Below the pieces are notes generated by a model. That model was not told the origin of the DNA, ran no database searches, and was given only the letters and a program-made list of their open reading frames with translations. Positions 43,389 to 52,432 of a stretch of DNA of 64,000 bases are shown piece after piece (position 1 is the first letter of the stretch; each line of letters starts with the position of its first letter). This DNA comes from Streptomyces violaceoruber (GTDB taxonomy: Bacteria; Actinomycetota; Actinomycetes; Streptomycetales; Streptomycetaceae). The stretch is taken from positions 62,001 to 126,000 of the forward strand of contig JODI01000005.1 of the NCBI GenBank assembly GCA_000720805.1. Reading direction: 5' to 3'. The translations under genes were made by a program, and so were the position numbers.

Positions 43389-45902
43389 TCACAGCTGGCC
43401 GACGTCGGTGACACGTACGATCGCACGGCCCTCGGCGTCGGAGGCCGCGAGGTCCACCTCCGCGCTGATGCCCCAGTCGTGGTCGTCGTTCGGGTCGTCG
43501 AAGATCTGGCGCACGCGCCACAGGCCGTGCTGCGGCTCCTCCTCGATCATCAGCAGCTTCGGGCCGCGGGCTCCGGGCCCGGTGCCGAGGTCGTCGTACT
43601 CGTCCCAGTACTTGTCCATCGCCTCGCCCCAGGCCTCGGCGTCCCAGCCGGACTCCGCGTCCATCTCACCGAGCTCCTCGACCTGGTCCAGGGCGGCGAG
43701 TTCGACGCGGCGGAACATGGCGTTGCGGACGAGGACGCGGAAAGCCCGCGCGTTGGTGGTGACCGGCTTGACCTCGTCGGCCTTCTCCTGGGCCTCCTCC
43801 GCGGTCATCTCCTCCGGGTTGGCGAGCTGCTCCCACTCGTCCAGCAGGCTGGAGTCGACCTGGCGCACCATCTCGCCCAGCCACTCGATCAGATCCTGGA
43901 GGTCCTCCGACTTGAGGTCGTCCGGGACGGTGTGGTCCAGGGCCTTGTAGGCGCCGGCGAGGTAGCGCAGCACAATGCCCTCGGTGCGGGCGAGTTCGTA
44001 GAAGGAGACCAACTCCGTGAAGGACATGGCCCGTTCGTACATGTCACGGACGACGGACTTCGGGGAGAGCGGATGGTCGCCCACCCACGGGTGGCTCTTG
44101 CGGTAGGTGTTGTAAGCGTGGAAGAGCAGCTCCTCCAGGGGCTTCGGGTAGCTGACGTCCTGGAGGCGCTCCATGCGCTCCTCGTACTCGACGCCGTCCG
44201 CCTTCATCGCGGCCACCGCTTCGCCGCGTGCCTTGTTCTGCTGCGCGGCGAGGATCTGCCGGGGATCGTCGAGCGTGGACTCGACGACGGACACCATGTC
44301 CAGGGCGTAGGAGGGCGACTCGGGGTCGAGAAGTTCGAACGCGGCGAGCGCGAACGTGGACAGCGGCTGGTTGAGCGCGAAGTCCTGCTGGAGGTCGACC
44401 GTGAGCCGGACGATGCGGCCCTCGGCATCCGGCGCGTCGAGCTTTTCGACGATGCCGCCGTCCAGCAGCGAGCGGTAGATCGCGATCGCGCGGCGGATGT
44501 GCCTCAGCTGCTGTTTGCGCGGCTCGTGGTTGTCCTCCAGGAGGTGCCGCATGGCCTCGAAGGCGTTACCGGGCCGGGCGATCACCGACAGCAGCATCGT
44601 GTGGGTCACGCGGAAGCGGGAGGTGAGGGGCTCCGGCTCGGAGGTGATCAGCTTCTCGAAGGTGTTCTCCGTCCACCCGACGAAGCCCTCGGGTGCCTTC
44701 TTGCGGACGACCTTGCGGCGCTTCTTCGGGTCGTCACCGGCCTTGTTCAGCGCCTTCTCGTTCTCGATGACGTGCTCGGGCGCCTGGGCCACCACAAAGC
44801 CGGCCGTGTCGAAGCCCGCCCGTCCGGCACGACCCGCGATCTGGTGGAACTCGCGGGCCCGCAGCGTGCGCACCCGGGTGCCGTCGTACTTGGTCAACGC
44901 GGTGAACAGCACGGTCCGGATGGGCACGTTGACACCGACACCGAGCGTGTCCGTGCCGCAGATGACCTTCAGCAGACCGGCCTGCGCGAGCTTCTCCACC
45001 AGGCGGCGGTACTTGGGCAGCATCCCGGCGTGATGGACGCCGATGCCGTGCCGCACGTACCGGGAGAGGTTGCGGCCGAACTTGGTGGTGAAGCGGAAGT
45101 TGCCGATCAGCTCGGCGATCTGGTCCTTCTCCTGGCGCGTGCACATGTTGATGCTCATCAGCGCCTGGGCTCGCTCCACGGCCTGCGCCTGCGTGAAGTG
45201 CACGATGTAGACCGGCGCCTGCTTGGTCTCCAGCAGCTCGGTCAGCGTCTCGGTGAGCGGCGTGAGTTTGTACTCGTAGGACAGCGGCACGGGGCGGGTC
45301 GCCGAGCGGACCACCGACGTCGGGCGGCCGGTGCGCCGGGTCAGGTCCTTCTCGAACATCGAGACGTCGCCGAGGGTGGCCGACATCAGGATGAACTGCG
45401 CCTGGGGCAGTTCCAGGATCGGGATCTGCCAGGCCCAGCCGCGATCGGCCTCCGCGTAGAAGTGGAACTCGTCCATCACGACCTGGCCGACGTCCGCGTG
45501 CTTGCCGTCCCGCAGGGCGATCGAGGCGAGCACCTCGGCGGTGCAGCAGATCACCGGGGCGTCGGCGTTGACGGACGCGTCGCCGGTCAGCATGCCGACG
45601 TTCTCCGTGCCGAACATCTTGCACAGCTCGAAGAACTTCTCCGACACGAGTGCCTTGATCGGTGCCGTGTAGAAGGTCACCTCGTCACGGGCCAGCGCCG
45701 CGAAGTGGGCGCCCGCCGCGATCATGCTCTTGCCGGAGCCGGTGGGCGTGGAAACGATCACGTTCGCACCGGAGACCACCTCGATCAGCGCCTCCTCCTG
45801 GTGCGAGTAGAGCGTGAGACCGCGCTCCTCGGCCCACGACTCGAAGGCTTCGTAGAGGGCGTCGGGGTCGGCGGTCGGCGGCAGCTGATCGATGAGGGTC
45901 AC
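43389..45902 (-). CDS. Ski2-like DEAD/DEAH-box helicase (DUF3516 type)
   Basis: This 837-residue helicase has motif I STPTGSGKSMIAAGAHFA, Ia YTAPIKALVSEKFFELCKMF, II VVMDEFHFYAEADRGWAWQI (DEFH), III LMSATLGD, and in lobe 2 GIGVHHAGMLPKYRRLVEKL, VICGTDTLGVGVNVPIRTVL and FHQIAGRAGRAGFDTAGFVV. A long C-terminal part (about 480-837) matches the DUF3516 family, including SFTELVSFYELARTEGIVLR. Such proteins act on RNA. The GTG at 45902 (VTLIDQLPP) is the likely start; the open frame runs to 45953 without a better ribosome site. It precedes tesB with 19 bases between. Confidence 0.92.
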   Translation of the reverse strand: MTLIDQLPPTADPDALYEAFESWAEERGLTLYSHQEEALIEVVSGANVIVSTPTGSGKSMIAAGAHFAALARDEVTFYTAPIKALVSEKFFELCKMFGTENVGMLTGDASVNADAPVICCTAEVLASIALRDGKHADVGQVVMDEFHFYAEADRGWAWQIPILELPQAQFILMSATLGDVSMFEKDLTRRTGRPTSVVRSATRPVPLSYEYKLTPLTETLTELLETKQAPVYIVHFTQAQAVERAQALMSINMCTRQEKDQIAELIGNFRFTTKFGRNLSRYVRHGIGVHHAGMLPKYRRLVEKLAQAGLLKVICGTDTLGVGVNVPIRTVLFTALTKYDGTRVRTLRAREFHQIAGRAGRAGFDTAGFVVAQAPEHVIENEKALNKAGDDPKKRRKVVRKKAPEGFVGWTENTFEKLITSEPEPLTSRFRVTHTMLLSVIARPGNAFEAMRHLLEDNHEPRKQQLRHIRRAIAIYRSLLDGGIVEKLDAPDAEGRIVRLTVDLQQDFALNQPLSTFALAAFELLDPESPSYALDMVSVVESTLDDPRQILAAQQNKARGEAVAAMKADGVEYEERMERLQDVSYPKPLEELLFHAYNTYRKSHPWVGDHPLSPKSVVRDMYERAMSFTELVSFYELARTEGIVLRYLAGAYKALDHTVPDDLKSEDLQDLIEWLGEMVRQVDSSLLDEWEQLANPEEMTAEEAQEKADEVKPVTTNARAFRVLVRNAMFRRVELAALDQVEELGEMDAESGWDAEAWGEAMDKYWDEYDDLGTGPGARGPKLLMIEEEPQHGLWRVRQIFDDPNDDHDWGISAEVDLAASDAEGRAIVRVTDVGQL

Positions 45903-46047
45903 CCACCCATCTTGCCTGCCCTCCTCGCCTATGGGGGAATCGGCTGCGGGCACGAAGATCGCGAACGCTACGCTGTGTCGCCGACGGAGCGTCAGCGCGC
46001 CCGGTCAACTGGACAGCGGCACACGACGAATGGGGCGGGCAGCGGCG

Positions 46048-46842
46048 ATGATGGGACCAGCACACTCACTGTCGGGGGCCGCCGCCTGGCTGGGCGTCGG
46101 AGCGGCGGCCGCCGCCACCGGGCACACGATGCCCTGGCCGGTCCTTCTCGTCGGGGCCCTGATCTGCGCCGGCGCCGCGCTCGCCCCGGACCTCGACCAC
46201 AAGGCCGCCACCATCTCGCGGGCCTTCGGCCCGATCTCGCGGGGGCTGTGCGAGATCGTCGACAAGCTCTCCTACGCCGTCTACAAGGCCACGAAGAAGC
46301 AGGGCGACCCGCGCCGCTCCGGCGGGCACCGCACGCTCACGCACACCTGGCTGTGGGCCGTCCTCATCGGAGCGGGCGCCTCGGTGGCGGCGATCACCGG
46401 GGGCCGCTGGGCCGTGCTGGCGATCCTCTTCGTCCACATAGTGCTGGCCATCGAGGGCCTGCTGTGGCGGGCCACCCGTGGCTCCAGCGCCGATGTCCTG
46501 GTCTGGTTGCTGGCCGCGACCAGTGCGTGGATCCTCGCCGGAGTCCTCGACAAACCGGGCAACGGCGCGCACTGGCTGTTCACGGAGCCGGGCCAGGAGT
46601 ACCTGTGGCTGGGGCTGCCGGTCGTGCTGGGCGCGCTGGTGCACGACATCGGGGACGCCCTGACGGTATCCGGCTGCCCGGTCCTGTGGCCGATCCCGGT
46701 GGGCCGCAAGAGGTGGTATCCGATCGGCCCGCCGAAGTTCATGCGGTTCCGGGCGGGCAGCTGGGTCGAGCTGAAGGTCCTGATGCCGGCGTTCATGCTG
46801 CTCGGGGGAGTGGGCTGCGCGGCGGCCCTCAACTTCATCTGA
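46048..46842 (+). CDS. YdjM-like membrane-bound metal-dependent hydrolase
   Basis: This 264-residue protein begins MMGPAHSLSGAAAWLGVGAA. The metal-ligand motifs of the YdjM/LexA-binding inner membrane hydrolase family are visible: GPAHSLSG, ALAPDLDHKAATISRAFGPI, and SGGHRTLTHTWLWAVLIGAG. Four to five hydrophobic segments follow the motifs. It ends FMLLGGVGCAAALNFI, another membrane helix. Substrate and physiological role are unknown. The start at 46048 is the double Met just before the motif; no strong ribosome site is visible. It is divergent from the Ski2-like helicase. Confidence 0.85.
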   Translation: MMGPAHSLSGAAAWLGVGAAAAATGHTMPWPVLLVGALICAGAALAPDLDHKAATISRAFGPISRGLCEIVDKLSYAVYKATKKQGDPRRSGGHRTLTHTWLWAVLIGAGASVAAITGGRWAVLAILFVHIVLAIEGLLWRATRGSSADVLVWLLAATSAWILAGVLDKPGNGAHWLFTEPGQEYLWLGLPVVLGALVHDIGDALTVSGCPVLWPIPVGRKRWYPIGPPKFMRFRAGSWVELKVLMPAFMLLGGVGCAAALNFI

Positions 46843-47096
46843 GCGGGCTGGGCCGCGCGGACGCCTGCCTGGTCCACTGCCCGGTCCGCCTGGGCGCAGG
46901 ACTCGCCGCCGTCGTCCGCGGTGCCTCACCACGCGCGGCCGCCGCCTTCAGCGGCTGGGGCCCGCAGTCGGCGGCTGCCGGCGGCGAGACCTCGTGCCTG
47001 GCCACCGCCAGAATCAGCGAGGCCCCACGCCTGGCCGCCGCAATCCGCTGTGCCTCACGCATCACGGCGGTCCTCGTCGGTCTGGACCGCAGGAGG

Positions 47097-47369
47097 TCAC
47101 GACCCGTCGGCTCCCTTGCCCGCTGCCCCGGTGCCGTAGCGCCGTTCGAACTGGGCGATGCGGCCCTCCGAGTCCACCGCGCGGGCCTTGCCGGTGTAGA
47201 AGGGGTGGCTCTCCGAGGAGATCTCCACGTCCACGACGGGGTAGGTCTCACCGTCGTCCCACTCGATGGTGCGGTCGCTGGTGGCGGTGGACCGGGTGAG
47301 GAAGGCGTAGCCGGCGGAGCGGTCGCGGAAGACGACCGGGTGGTAGTCGGGCTGCTTGTCCTGCTGCAT
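47097..47369 (-). CDS. rpmE2: 50S ribosomal protein L31 type B
   Basis: This 90-residue protein begins [20 protein letters not shown], with [28 protein letters not shown] and [20 protein letters not shown]. It has no cysteine, so it is the zinc-free (C-minus) form that replaces the zinc-binding L31 when zinc is scarce. In other bacteria this form is repressed by Zur. No obvious Zur-type AT-rich palindrome was seen in the 54 bases before it, and the DUF5709 gene precedes it. AAGGAGGATCC is a strong ribosome site. Confidence 0.95.
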   Translation of the reverse strand: MQQDKQPDYHPVVFRDRSAGYAFLTRSTATSDRTIEWDDGETYPVVDVEISSESHPFYTGKARAVDSEGRIAQFERRYGTGAAGKGADGS

Positions 47370-47423
47370 GGATCCTCCTTGTGCGGCACCGGCCGGGTGG
47401 CCGACGGCGCGGCGTCGGCGGGG

Positions 47424-47894
47424 TCAGCCGGACAGGGTCTCGCCGTCGACGATGTGCATCGCGGCCTCCTCGGCGGAGGCGGCCGCACCGTCGACGCCCA
47501 CGTCCGTGGCGACCAGGGCACTCTCCTCGTCCTCGTGCGCCCCCTCGTCGGGCGCCACGAGACGGCCCGAGCGGGCCGCGCCGACCTCGTCGTCGAGGAG
47601 TTCCCCGTCGGTGCCGTCCGTGTCGCCGATGCCGTCGCCGTCGGGATCGACCGGGTCGGGCAGTTCCTCGGCGAGCCGCTGGTCCAGAGTCTCGCCCTGT
47701 CGGCGCTCGGCAGCCGTCACACCGGTGTGCTCCACCGCCCAGGGGCGTTCCGGTGGCGACCAGCCTCGGTCGAGCGGGTCAGCGACACCGTCGTTCTCCA
47801 GGGTGTCCTCCGCGTCGAGCAGTCCCGCGTCGTCCTGAATCTCGGAGCCATCGGGCTGATAGACGTCGTCTCCCCATCCGTCGGCGCTGTTCAC
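47424..47894 (-). CDS. DUF5709 protein
   Basis: This 156-residue acidic protein reads GWGDDVYQPDGSEIQDDAGL, then LDAEDTLENDGVADPLDRGW, SPPERPWAVEHTGVTAAERR and GETLDQRLAEELPD, matching DUF5709. Charged and soluble, with no catalytic motif. The GTG at 47894 follows TGGAGGT. The family is common in actinomycetes and its role is unknown. It precedes the L31 gene by 54 bases on the same strand, which may make the two co-transcribed. Confidence 0.85.
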   Translation of the reverse strand: MNSADGWGDDVYQPDGSEIQDDAGLLDAEDTLENDGVADPLDRGWSPPERPWAVEHTGVTAAERRQGETLDQRLAEELPDPVDPDGDGIGDTDGTDGELLDDEVGAARSGRLVAPDEGAHEDEESALVATDVGVDGAAASAEEAAMHIVDGETLSG

Positions 47895-48064
47895 GGGTAC
47901 CTCCAGGTGATGGGGACGGGCCCGTCCTCCCCGTGGTCGGCGGCGGACCGCGGGCGTATCAGGCACATGCCGCGCCCGTCCCCGAACCGTCTGGTTCGCG
48001 GGCGCTCCCCGAGCTGGTGCCGGTATCCAGCCTTCCACTCGACTTCGGCACAGCGCAATGGCAC

Positions 48065-48103
48065 GGAGCCGGGCCGGGGACCACTGGTCCCCGGCCCGGC
48101 TCC
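48065..48103 (-). terminator. Intrinsic terminator hairpin after the ABC exporter operon
   Basis: A perfect 18-bp inverted repeat, GGAGCCGGGCCGGGGACC then ACT then GGTCCCCGGCCCGGCTCC, lies 32 bases past the stop of the minus-strand ABC gene. The very stable GC stem with a three-base loop, without a U tract, is typical of Streptomyces terminators. It separates the ABC operon from DUF5709/L31. Confidence 0.85.
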
Positions 48104-48134
48104 CCGGGCCCCGCACGCCGAAGGCGTCAGCCGG

Positions 48135-49916
48135 TCAGCCGTGCCAGGACCGCCACAGTGCCGCGTACGCCCCGTCGGCCACGACCAGCTCGTCGTGGCT
48201 GCCGAGTTCGCTGATCCGGCCGTTCTCGACGACGGCGATGACGTCCGCGTCGTGGGCGGTGTGCAGCCGGTGGGCGATCGCGACCACCGTGCGGCCGTCG
48301 AGGACCCGGGCCAGGGACCGTTCCAGATGCCGGGCCGCCCGGGGGTCGAGCAGGGAGGTCGCCTCGTCCAGGACCAGCGTGTGCGGGTCGGCCAGCACCA
48401 GCCGGGCCAGGGCGATCTGTTGCGCCTGGGCGGGAGTGAGCGCCAGTCCGCCCGAACCGACCTCGGTGTCCAGGCCCTCCTCCAGGACCCGCGCCCACCC
48501 GTCCGCGTCCACCGCGCCCAGCGCCGCCCACAGCTGCGCGTCGGCGGCGTCGGTCCGGGCGAGGAGCAGGTTGTCGCGCAGGGAGCCCACGAAGACATGG
48601 TGTTCCTGGTTGACGAGGGCGACGTGCGAGCGGACCCGTTCGGCGGGCATCCGGGAGAGCTCGGCGCCGCCCAGGGTGATCCGGCCGTCCCGGGGCGCGT
48701 AGATCCCGGCGAGCAGCCTGCCCAACGTGGACTTGCCCGCGCCGGAGGGGCCGACGAGCGCCATCCTGGTGCCGGGGGCGACCTCCAGGGACACCTTGCG
48801 CAGTACGTCCACGCCTTCGAGGTAGCCGAAGTGGACCCGGTCCGCGTGCACATCCCGTCCGTCGGGGGTCAGCGCGTCGTCACCGGCGTCCGGCTCGATG
48901 TCCCGGACTCCCACCAGCCGGGCCAGCGACACCTCGGCCACCTGCAGCTCGTCGTACCAGCGCAGGATCAGCCCGACCGGGTCGACGAGCATCTGCGCGA
49001 TCAGCGCACCGGTGGTCAGCTGGCCGACCCCGATCCAGCCCTGGAGCACGAACACGCCGCCGATCATGAGCACCGAGGCGAGAACCGTCACATGGGTGAC
49101 GTTGACGACGGGGAACAGCACCGACCGCAGCCAGAGCGTGTAGCGCTCCCACGCCGTCCACTCCTTGATCCGCCGTTCCGACTGCGCGATACGGCGGGCG
49201 CTGAGCCGGTGGGCCTCGATGGTGCGCCCGGCGTCCACGGTTTCCGCCAGGGCGGCGGCGACGGCGGCGTACCCGGCGGCCTCGGAGCGGTAGGCCGCTC
49301 CCGCCCGCCTGAAGTACCAGCGGCAGCCGACCACCAGCAGCGGCACGGCGAGCAGCACCGACGCGGCCAGTGGCGGCGCGGTGATCACCAGCCCGCCCAG
49401 CAGCAGAGCTGCCCACACGACGCCGATCGCGAGCTGCGGCACGGCCTCCCGCATCGCGTTGGACAGCCGGTCGACGTCGGTGGTGATCCGGGACAGCAGG
49501 TCGCCCGTTCCGGCCCGCTCCAGCACCCCCGGTGGAAGTCCCACCGACCGCACCAGGAAGTCCTCGCGCAGGTCGGCCAGCATCCGCTCGCCGAGCATCG
49601 CCCCGCGCAGCCGCACCTCCCGCACGAACACGGCCTGGACGACGAGCGCGAGCACGAACAGCCCGGTCGTCAGCCCCAGATGGAGCTCACGGGCACCGTC
49701 CGACACCCGCTCCACCAGTCCGCCCAGCAGCCACGGGCCCGCCATCGAGGCGACCACGGAGACCGTGTTGACGGCGACCAGGATCAGAAAGGCACGGCGG
49801 TGCCGGCGGAACAGTTCGGCCACGTAGGCGCGGACGGTCGCGGAGGCGCCGACGGGCAGGGTGTTCGCCGTCGTCGGGGCCGCCGGGTCGTACGCCGGTG
49901 GCGCCACGCCGATCAT
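48135..49916 (-). CDS. ABC exporter subunit B (canonical Walker A, degenerate signature)
   Basis: This 593-residue half-transporter has a six-helix permease part (about 45-320; AFLILVAVNTVSVVASMAGP, LTTGLFVLALVVQAVFVREV and others) fused to an ATPase. Walker A is LVGPSGAGKSTLGRLLAG, the Q-loop is in VALVNQEHHVFVGSLRDNLL, Walker B is TLVLDEATSLLD, and the H-loop His is in VVAIAHRLHTAHDADVIAVV. The signature reads LALTPAQAQQIALARL in place of LSGGQ, so this half is broken at the signature. Its ATG overlaps the previous gene's stop by ATGA. The partner has the reverse defect, so the two should form a heterodimer with one working site. Confidence 0.93.
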   Translation of the reverse strand: MIGVAPPAYDPAAPTTANTLPVGASATVRAYVAELFRRHRRAFLILVAVNTVSVVASMAGPWLLGGLVERVSDGARELHLGLTTGLFVLALVVQAVFVREVRLRGAMLGERMLADLREDFLVRSVGLPPGVLERAGTGDLLSRITTDVDRLSNAMREAVPQLAIGVVWAALLLGGLVITAPPLAASVLLAVPLLVVGCRWYFRRAGAAYRSEAAGYAAVAAALAETVDAGRTIEAHRLSARRIAQSERRIKEWTAWERYTLWLRSVLFPVVNVTHVTVLASVLMIGGVFVLQGWIGVGQLTTGALIAQMLVDPVGLILRWYDELQVAEVSLARLVGVRDIEPDAGDDALTPDGRDVHADRVHFGYLEGVDVLRKVSLEVAPGTRMALVGPSGAGKSTLGRLLAGIYAPRDGRITLGGAELSRMPAERVRSHVALVNQEHHVFVGSLRDNLLLARTDAADAQLWAALGAVDADGWARVLEEGLDTEVGSGGLALTPAQAQQIALARLVLADPHTLVLDEATSLLDPRAARHLERSLARVLDGRTVVAIAHRLHTAHDADVIAVVENGRISELGSHDELVVADGAYAALWRSWHG

Positions 49917-51730
49917 GCTGTCTCCTCGATGTCTTCCAGTGCGTCCAGTACGTCGTTCAACTCGGACCCGGTCCTCAGGCGCTCGTGCCGGGCGGTCTCT
50001 TCGTCGGTCTCCCGGGTCACCACGGCCCGGTACCGGGGTTCCGTGTGCACCAGGTCGCGGTGCACCCCGACCGCCACGACCTCGCCCTCGTGCACCAGGG
50101 CGACCCGGTCGGCGTGGTCCAGGAGCAGCGGGGAGGAGGTGAAGACCACGGTGGTGCGTCCGGTGCGCAGCTCCCGCAGACCCTCGGCGATCCTGGCCTC
50201 CGTGTGCGAGTCGACCGCGGAGGTCGGCTCGTCCAGGACGAGCACCTCCGGGTCCGTCACCAGCGACCGGGCCAGCGCGAGCCGTTGGCGCTGGCCGCCG
50301 GACAGGGACCGGCCGCGTTCGGTGATCCGGGCGTCCATGGGGTCCTCGGCGTCGAGCGACCCCTGGGCCAGGGCGGTCAGGACGTCCCCGCACTGCGCGG
50401 CAGCCAGTGCCTCCTCGGCACCGACGCCGCCCGAGGCGGGCACGTCGAGCAGTTCGCGCAGCGAGCCCGACAGCAGCACCGGGTCCTTGTCCTGGACGAG
50501 GACGGCGGTCCTGGCGGAGTCGAGCGGCAGGTCGTCGAGCGGCACCCCGCCCAGCAGGACCGACACGCCCTCCTCCGGGGGGTGCCCGCCCAGCCGCTCC
50601 GCCAGGACTCCCGCCGCGTCCGGGTCGCCGCACACCACGGCGGTGAGCCGGCCGGCGGGTGCCAGCAGACCGGTATCAGGGTCGTACAGGTCACCGGACG
50701 GGGCCTCGGCGGCCAGGGAGCCCCCGGTGTCCGTGGCCCGCTCCAGTGACAGCACCCGCGCGGCCCGCCGGGCCGACGGGCGCGAGAAGGAGTAGGCCAT
50801 CGCGATCTCTTCGAAATGCCGGAGCGGATAGGTCAGGAGCATGACCGAGCTGTAGACGGTGACCAGCTCGCCGACGCTGATCCGGCCCTCGCGGGCCAGG
50901 TGGACGCCGTACCAGACGACCGCGATCAGCAGCAGTCCCGGCAGCAGGACCTGGATGGCGGAGATCAGCGACCACATCCGGGCGCTGCGCACGGCCGCGT
51001 GGCGCACCTCCTGGGAGGCGCGGCGGTAGCGGTCGAGGAAGAGTTCCTCGCCGCCGATGCCGCGCAGGACGCGCAGACCGGCCACGGTGTCCGAGGCCAG
51101 CTCGGTGGCGCGCCCCGCCTTCTCCCGCTGGACGTCGGCGCGCCGGGTGGCGCGGGGCAGCAGCGGCAGCACCGCGATCGCGAGCACCGGCAGACCCGCC
51201 GCGACGACCACGCCGAGCGCGGGCTGGTAGAAGACCAGCCCGACGCAGACCAGCACGATGGTGACGGCCGCCGCGGTGAACCGTGAGACGGCCTCCACGA
51301 ACCAGCCGATCTTCTCGACGTCACCGGTGGAAACGGCAACGACCTCGCCGGCCGCGACCCGCCGGGTCAGCGCCGAGCCCAGCAGAGCGGCCTTGCGGGC
51401 CAGCAGTTGCTGGACGCGGGCGGCCGCCGTGATCCAGTTGGTGATCGCGCTGCGGTGCAGGAAGGTCTCGCCGACAGCGTTGCCGGCGCAGCACACGGCC
51501 AGCAGGGCGCCCGCCACGGCGAGCCGGGAACCGGAGCGGTCGACGACGGCCTGGACGGCGAGCCCTACGCAGAACGGCAGCACGGAGACGGAGCCGAAGT
51601 GCAGCAGCCCCCAGGCCAGTGACTTGAGTTGCCCGCCCAGCTGGTTCCGGAAGAGCCACCGCAGGAATCGGGGACCCGAACGCGCGTCGGGCACTCCTGG
51701 ATCGGGATACGGAAGGTCTTGAATCTGCAT
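49913..51730 (-). CDS. ABC exporter subunit A (canonical signature, degenerate Walker A)
   Basis: This 605-residue half-transporter has six membrane helices (about 45-320; LKSLAWGLLHFGSVSVLPFC, GVVVAAGLPVLAIAVLPLLP and others). In the ATPase the Walker A position reads LTAVVCGDPDAAGVLAERLG, with no GxxGxGKS. The signature is intact (GRSLSGGQRQRLALARSLVT) and Walker B is EVLVLDEPTSAVD. The H-loop His is replaced (VVFTSSPLLLDHADRVALVH). The second gene of the pair has a good Walker A and H-loop. The start at 51730 (MQIQDLPYPDPG) is probable. Exported substrate unknown; no biosynthetic gene adjoins. Confidence 0.92.
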   Translation of the reverse strand: MQIQDLPYPDPGVPDARSGPRFLRWLFRNQLGGQLKSLAWGLLHFGSVSVLPFCVGLAVQAVVDRSGSRLAVAGALLAVCCAGNAVGETFLHRSAITNWITAAARVQQLLARKAALLGSALTRRVAAGEVVAVSTGDVEKIGWFVEAVSRFTAAAVTIVLVCVGLVFYQPALGVVVAAGLPVLAIAVLPLLPRATRRADVQREKAGRATELASDTVAGLRVLRGIGGEELFLDRYRRASQEVRHAAVRSARMWSLISAIQVLLPGLLLIAVVWYGVHLAREGRISVGELVTVYSSVMLLTYPLRHFEEIAMAYSFSRPSARRAARVLSLERATDTGGSLAAEAPSGDLYDPDTGLLAPAGRLTAVVCGDPDAAGVLAERLGGHPPEEGVSVLLGGVPLDDLPLDSARTAVLVQDKDPVLLSGSLRELLDVPASGGVGAEEALAAAQCGDVLTALAQGSLDAEDPMDARITERGRSLSGGQRQRLALARSLVTDPEVLVLDEPTSAVDSHTEARIAEGLRELRTGRTTVVFTSSPLLLDHADRVALVHEGEVVAVGVHRDLVHTEPRYRAVVTRETDEETARHERLRTGSELNDVLDALEDIEETA

Positions 51731-52082
51731 GACGTCCCAGTGGCTCGTGTCAGGGGGGTGGGTGGGGGGACCGCTCGGCGGCGGCAACAAACCGTGAAAG
51801 GGTCGCGCCGCAGCGTGGTCGGAAGCAACCGGTTTTTGTGCCGCGGCGCCCGGATCCGGCTGGCCGCGGTGTGCCCGTGGGGCGATGCGCAGGGGTGACG
51901 CGCGGCGTGCCGAGGTGGCGGCGGCAGCCCCGGGAACGCTCGTGACCGCTCAGGCCGGCTGCGGCGATCCGGGCTCGGCACACCCCTTCGGCGCGGAGGC
52001 GGGAGCCGCGGGCAGGGCGGTTCACCGACCTGGACGGCCACCGACCCGACCCGTGTCCCGTGTGTCGGCGACCGGCCGCTGC

Positions 52083-52367
52083 GGGCGGATCCACGCCGAC
52101 TCCCGCCAGGTTCTCGCGGTCGTCGGCGACGGCAGGGACTCGGCGAAGCCCACCGTCGTGCTCATACAACCGGGTCGGGGGCACCCCACCGAACGACCGG
52201 GACCGTCCCCAGGGCGAGTCCCAAGGGGCGGGATCCGCGTGCGCATGGACCACGACAGCGGTACGTCGGGGTGCGTCAGCCTGCTGAAGCCGGGGCTGCG
52301 TCATCCGCTGCGCACGCTCGACCACGACCGGCATCCGGTGGTGGTGATGGGGACAGAGCAGACCTGA
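52083..52367 (+). pseudogene. L,D-transpeptidase (YkuD) remnant
   Basis: In one frame, RIHADSRQVLAVVGDGRDSA resembles the opening strand of Streptomyces L,D-transpeptidases (TRQVLVV). Then RGGIRVRMDHDSGTSGCVSL and RTLDHDRHPVVVMGTEQT resemble the catalytic end, with Cys in TSGCVSL (usually S/T-x-GCV-L) followed by PVVVMG and a stop. The middle of the domain (about 50-70 residues) and the signal peptide are missing. The frame runs back to 51885 with no family resemblance. A decayed cell-wall cross-linking enzyme is likely. The rest of the 51731-52432 spacer holds no gene that I can support. Confidence 0.5.
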
Positions 52368-52432
52368 TGGGCTGACCTCCGTGGGGGAGGCCTCATTGCG
52401 GTTGGCGTCCGACTCGCCGTAGAACACCGGCC

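Noticed and set aside
46843..47096. Small minus-strand gene starting near 47060 (MREAQRIAAARRGASLILAV...)
   Set aside because: Weak ribosome site, no recognised family, low-complexity Ala/Arg/Pro end; it could be chance in a 254-bp gap.
43053..50795. A 2580-codon open frame on the plus strand
   Set aside because: It runs antisense through the helicase, L31, DUF5709 and ABC genes, and its translation is Arg/Gly/Gln/His-rich shadow sequence produced by the GC bias.
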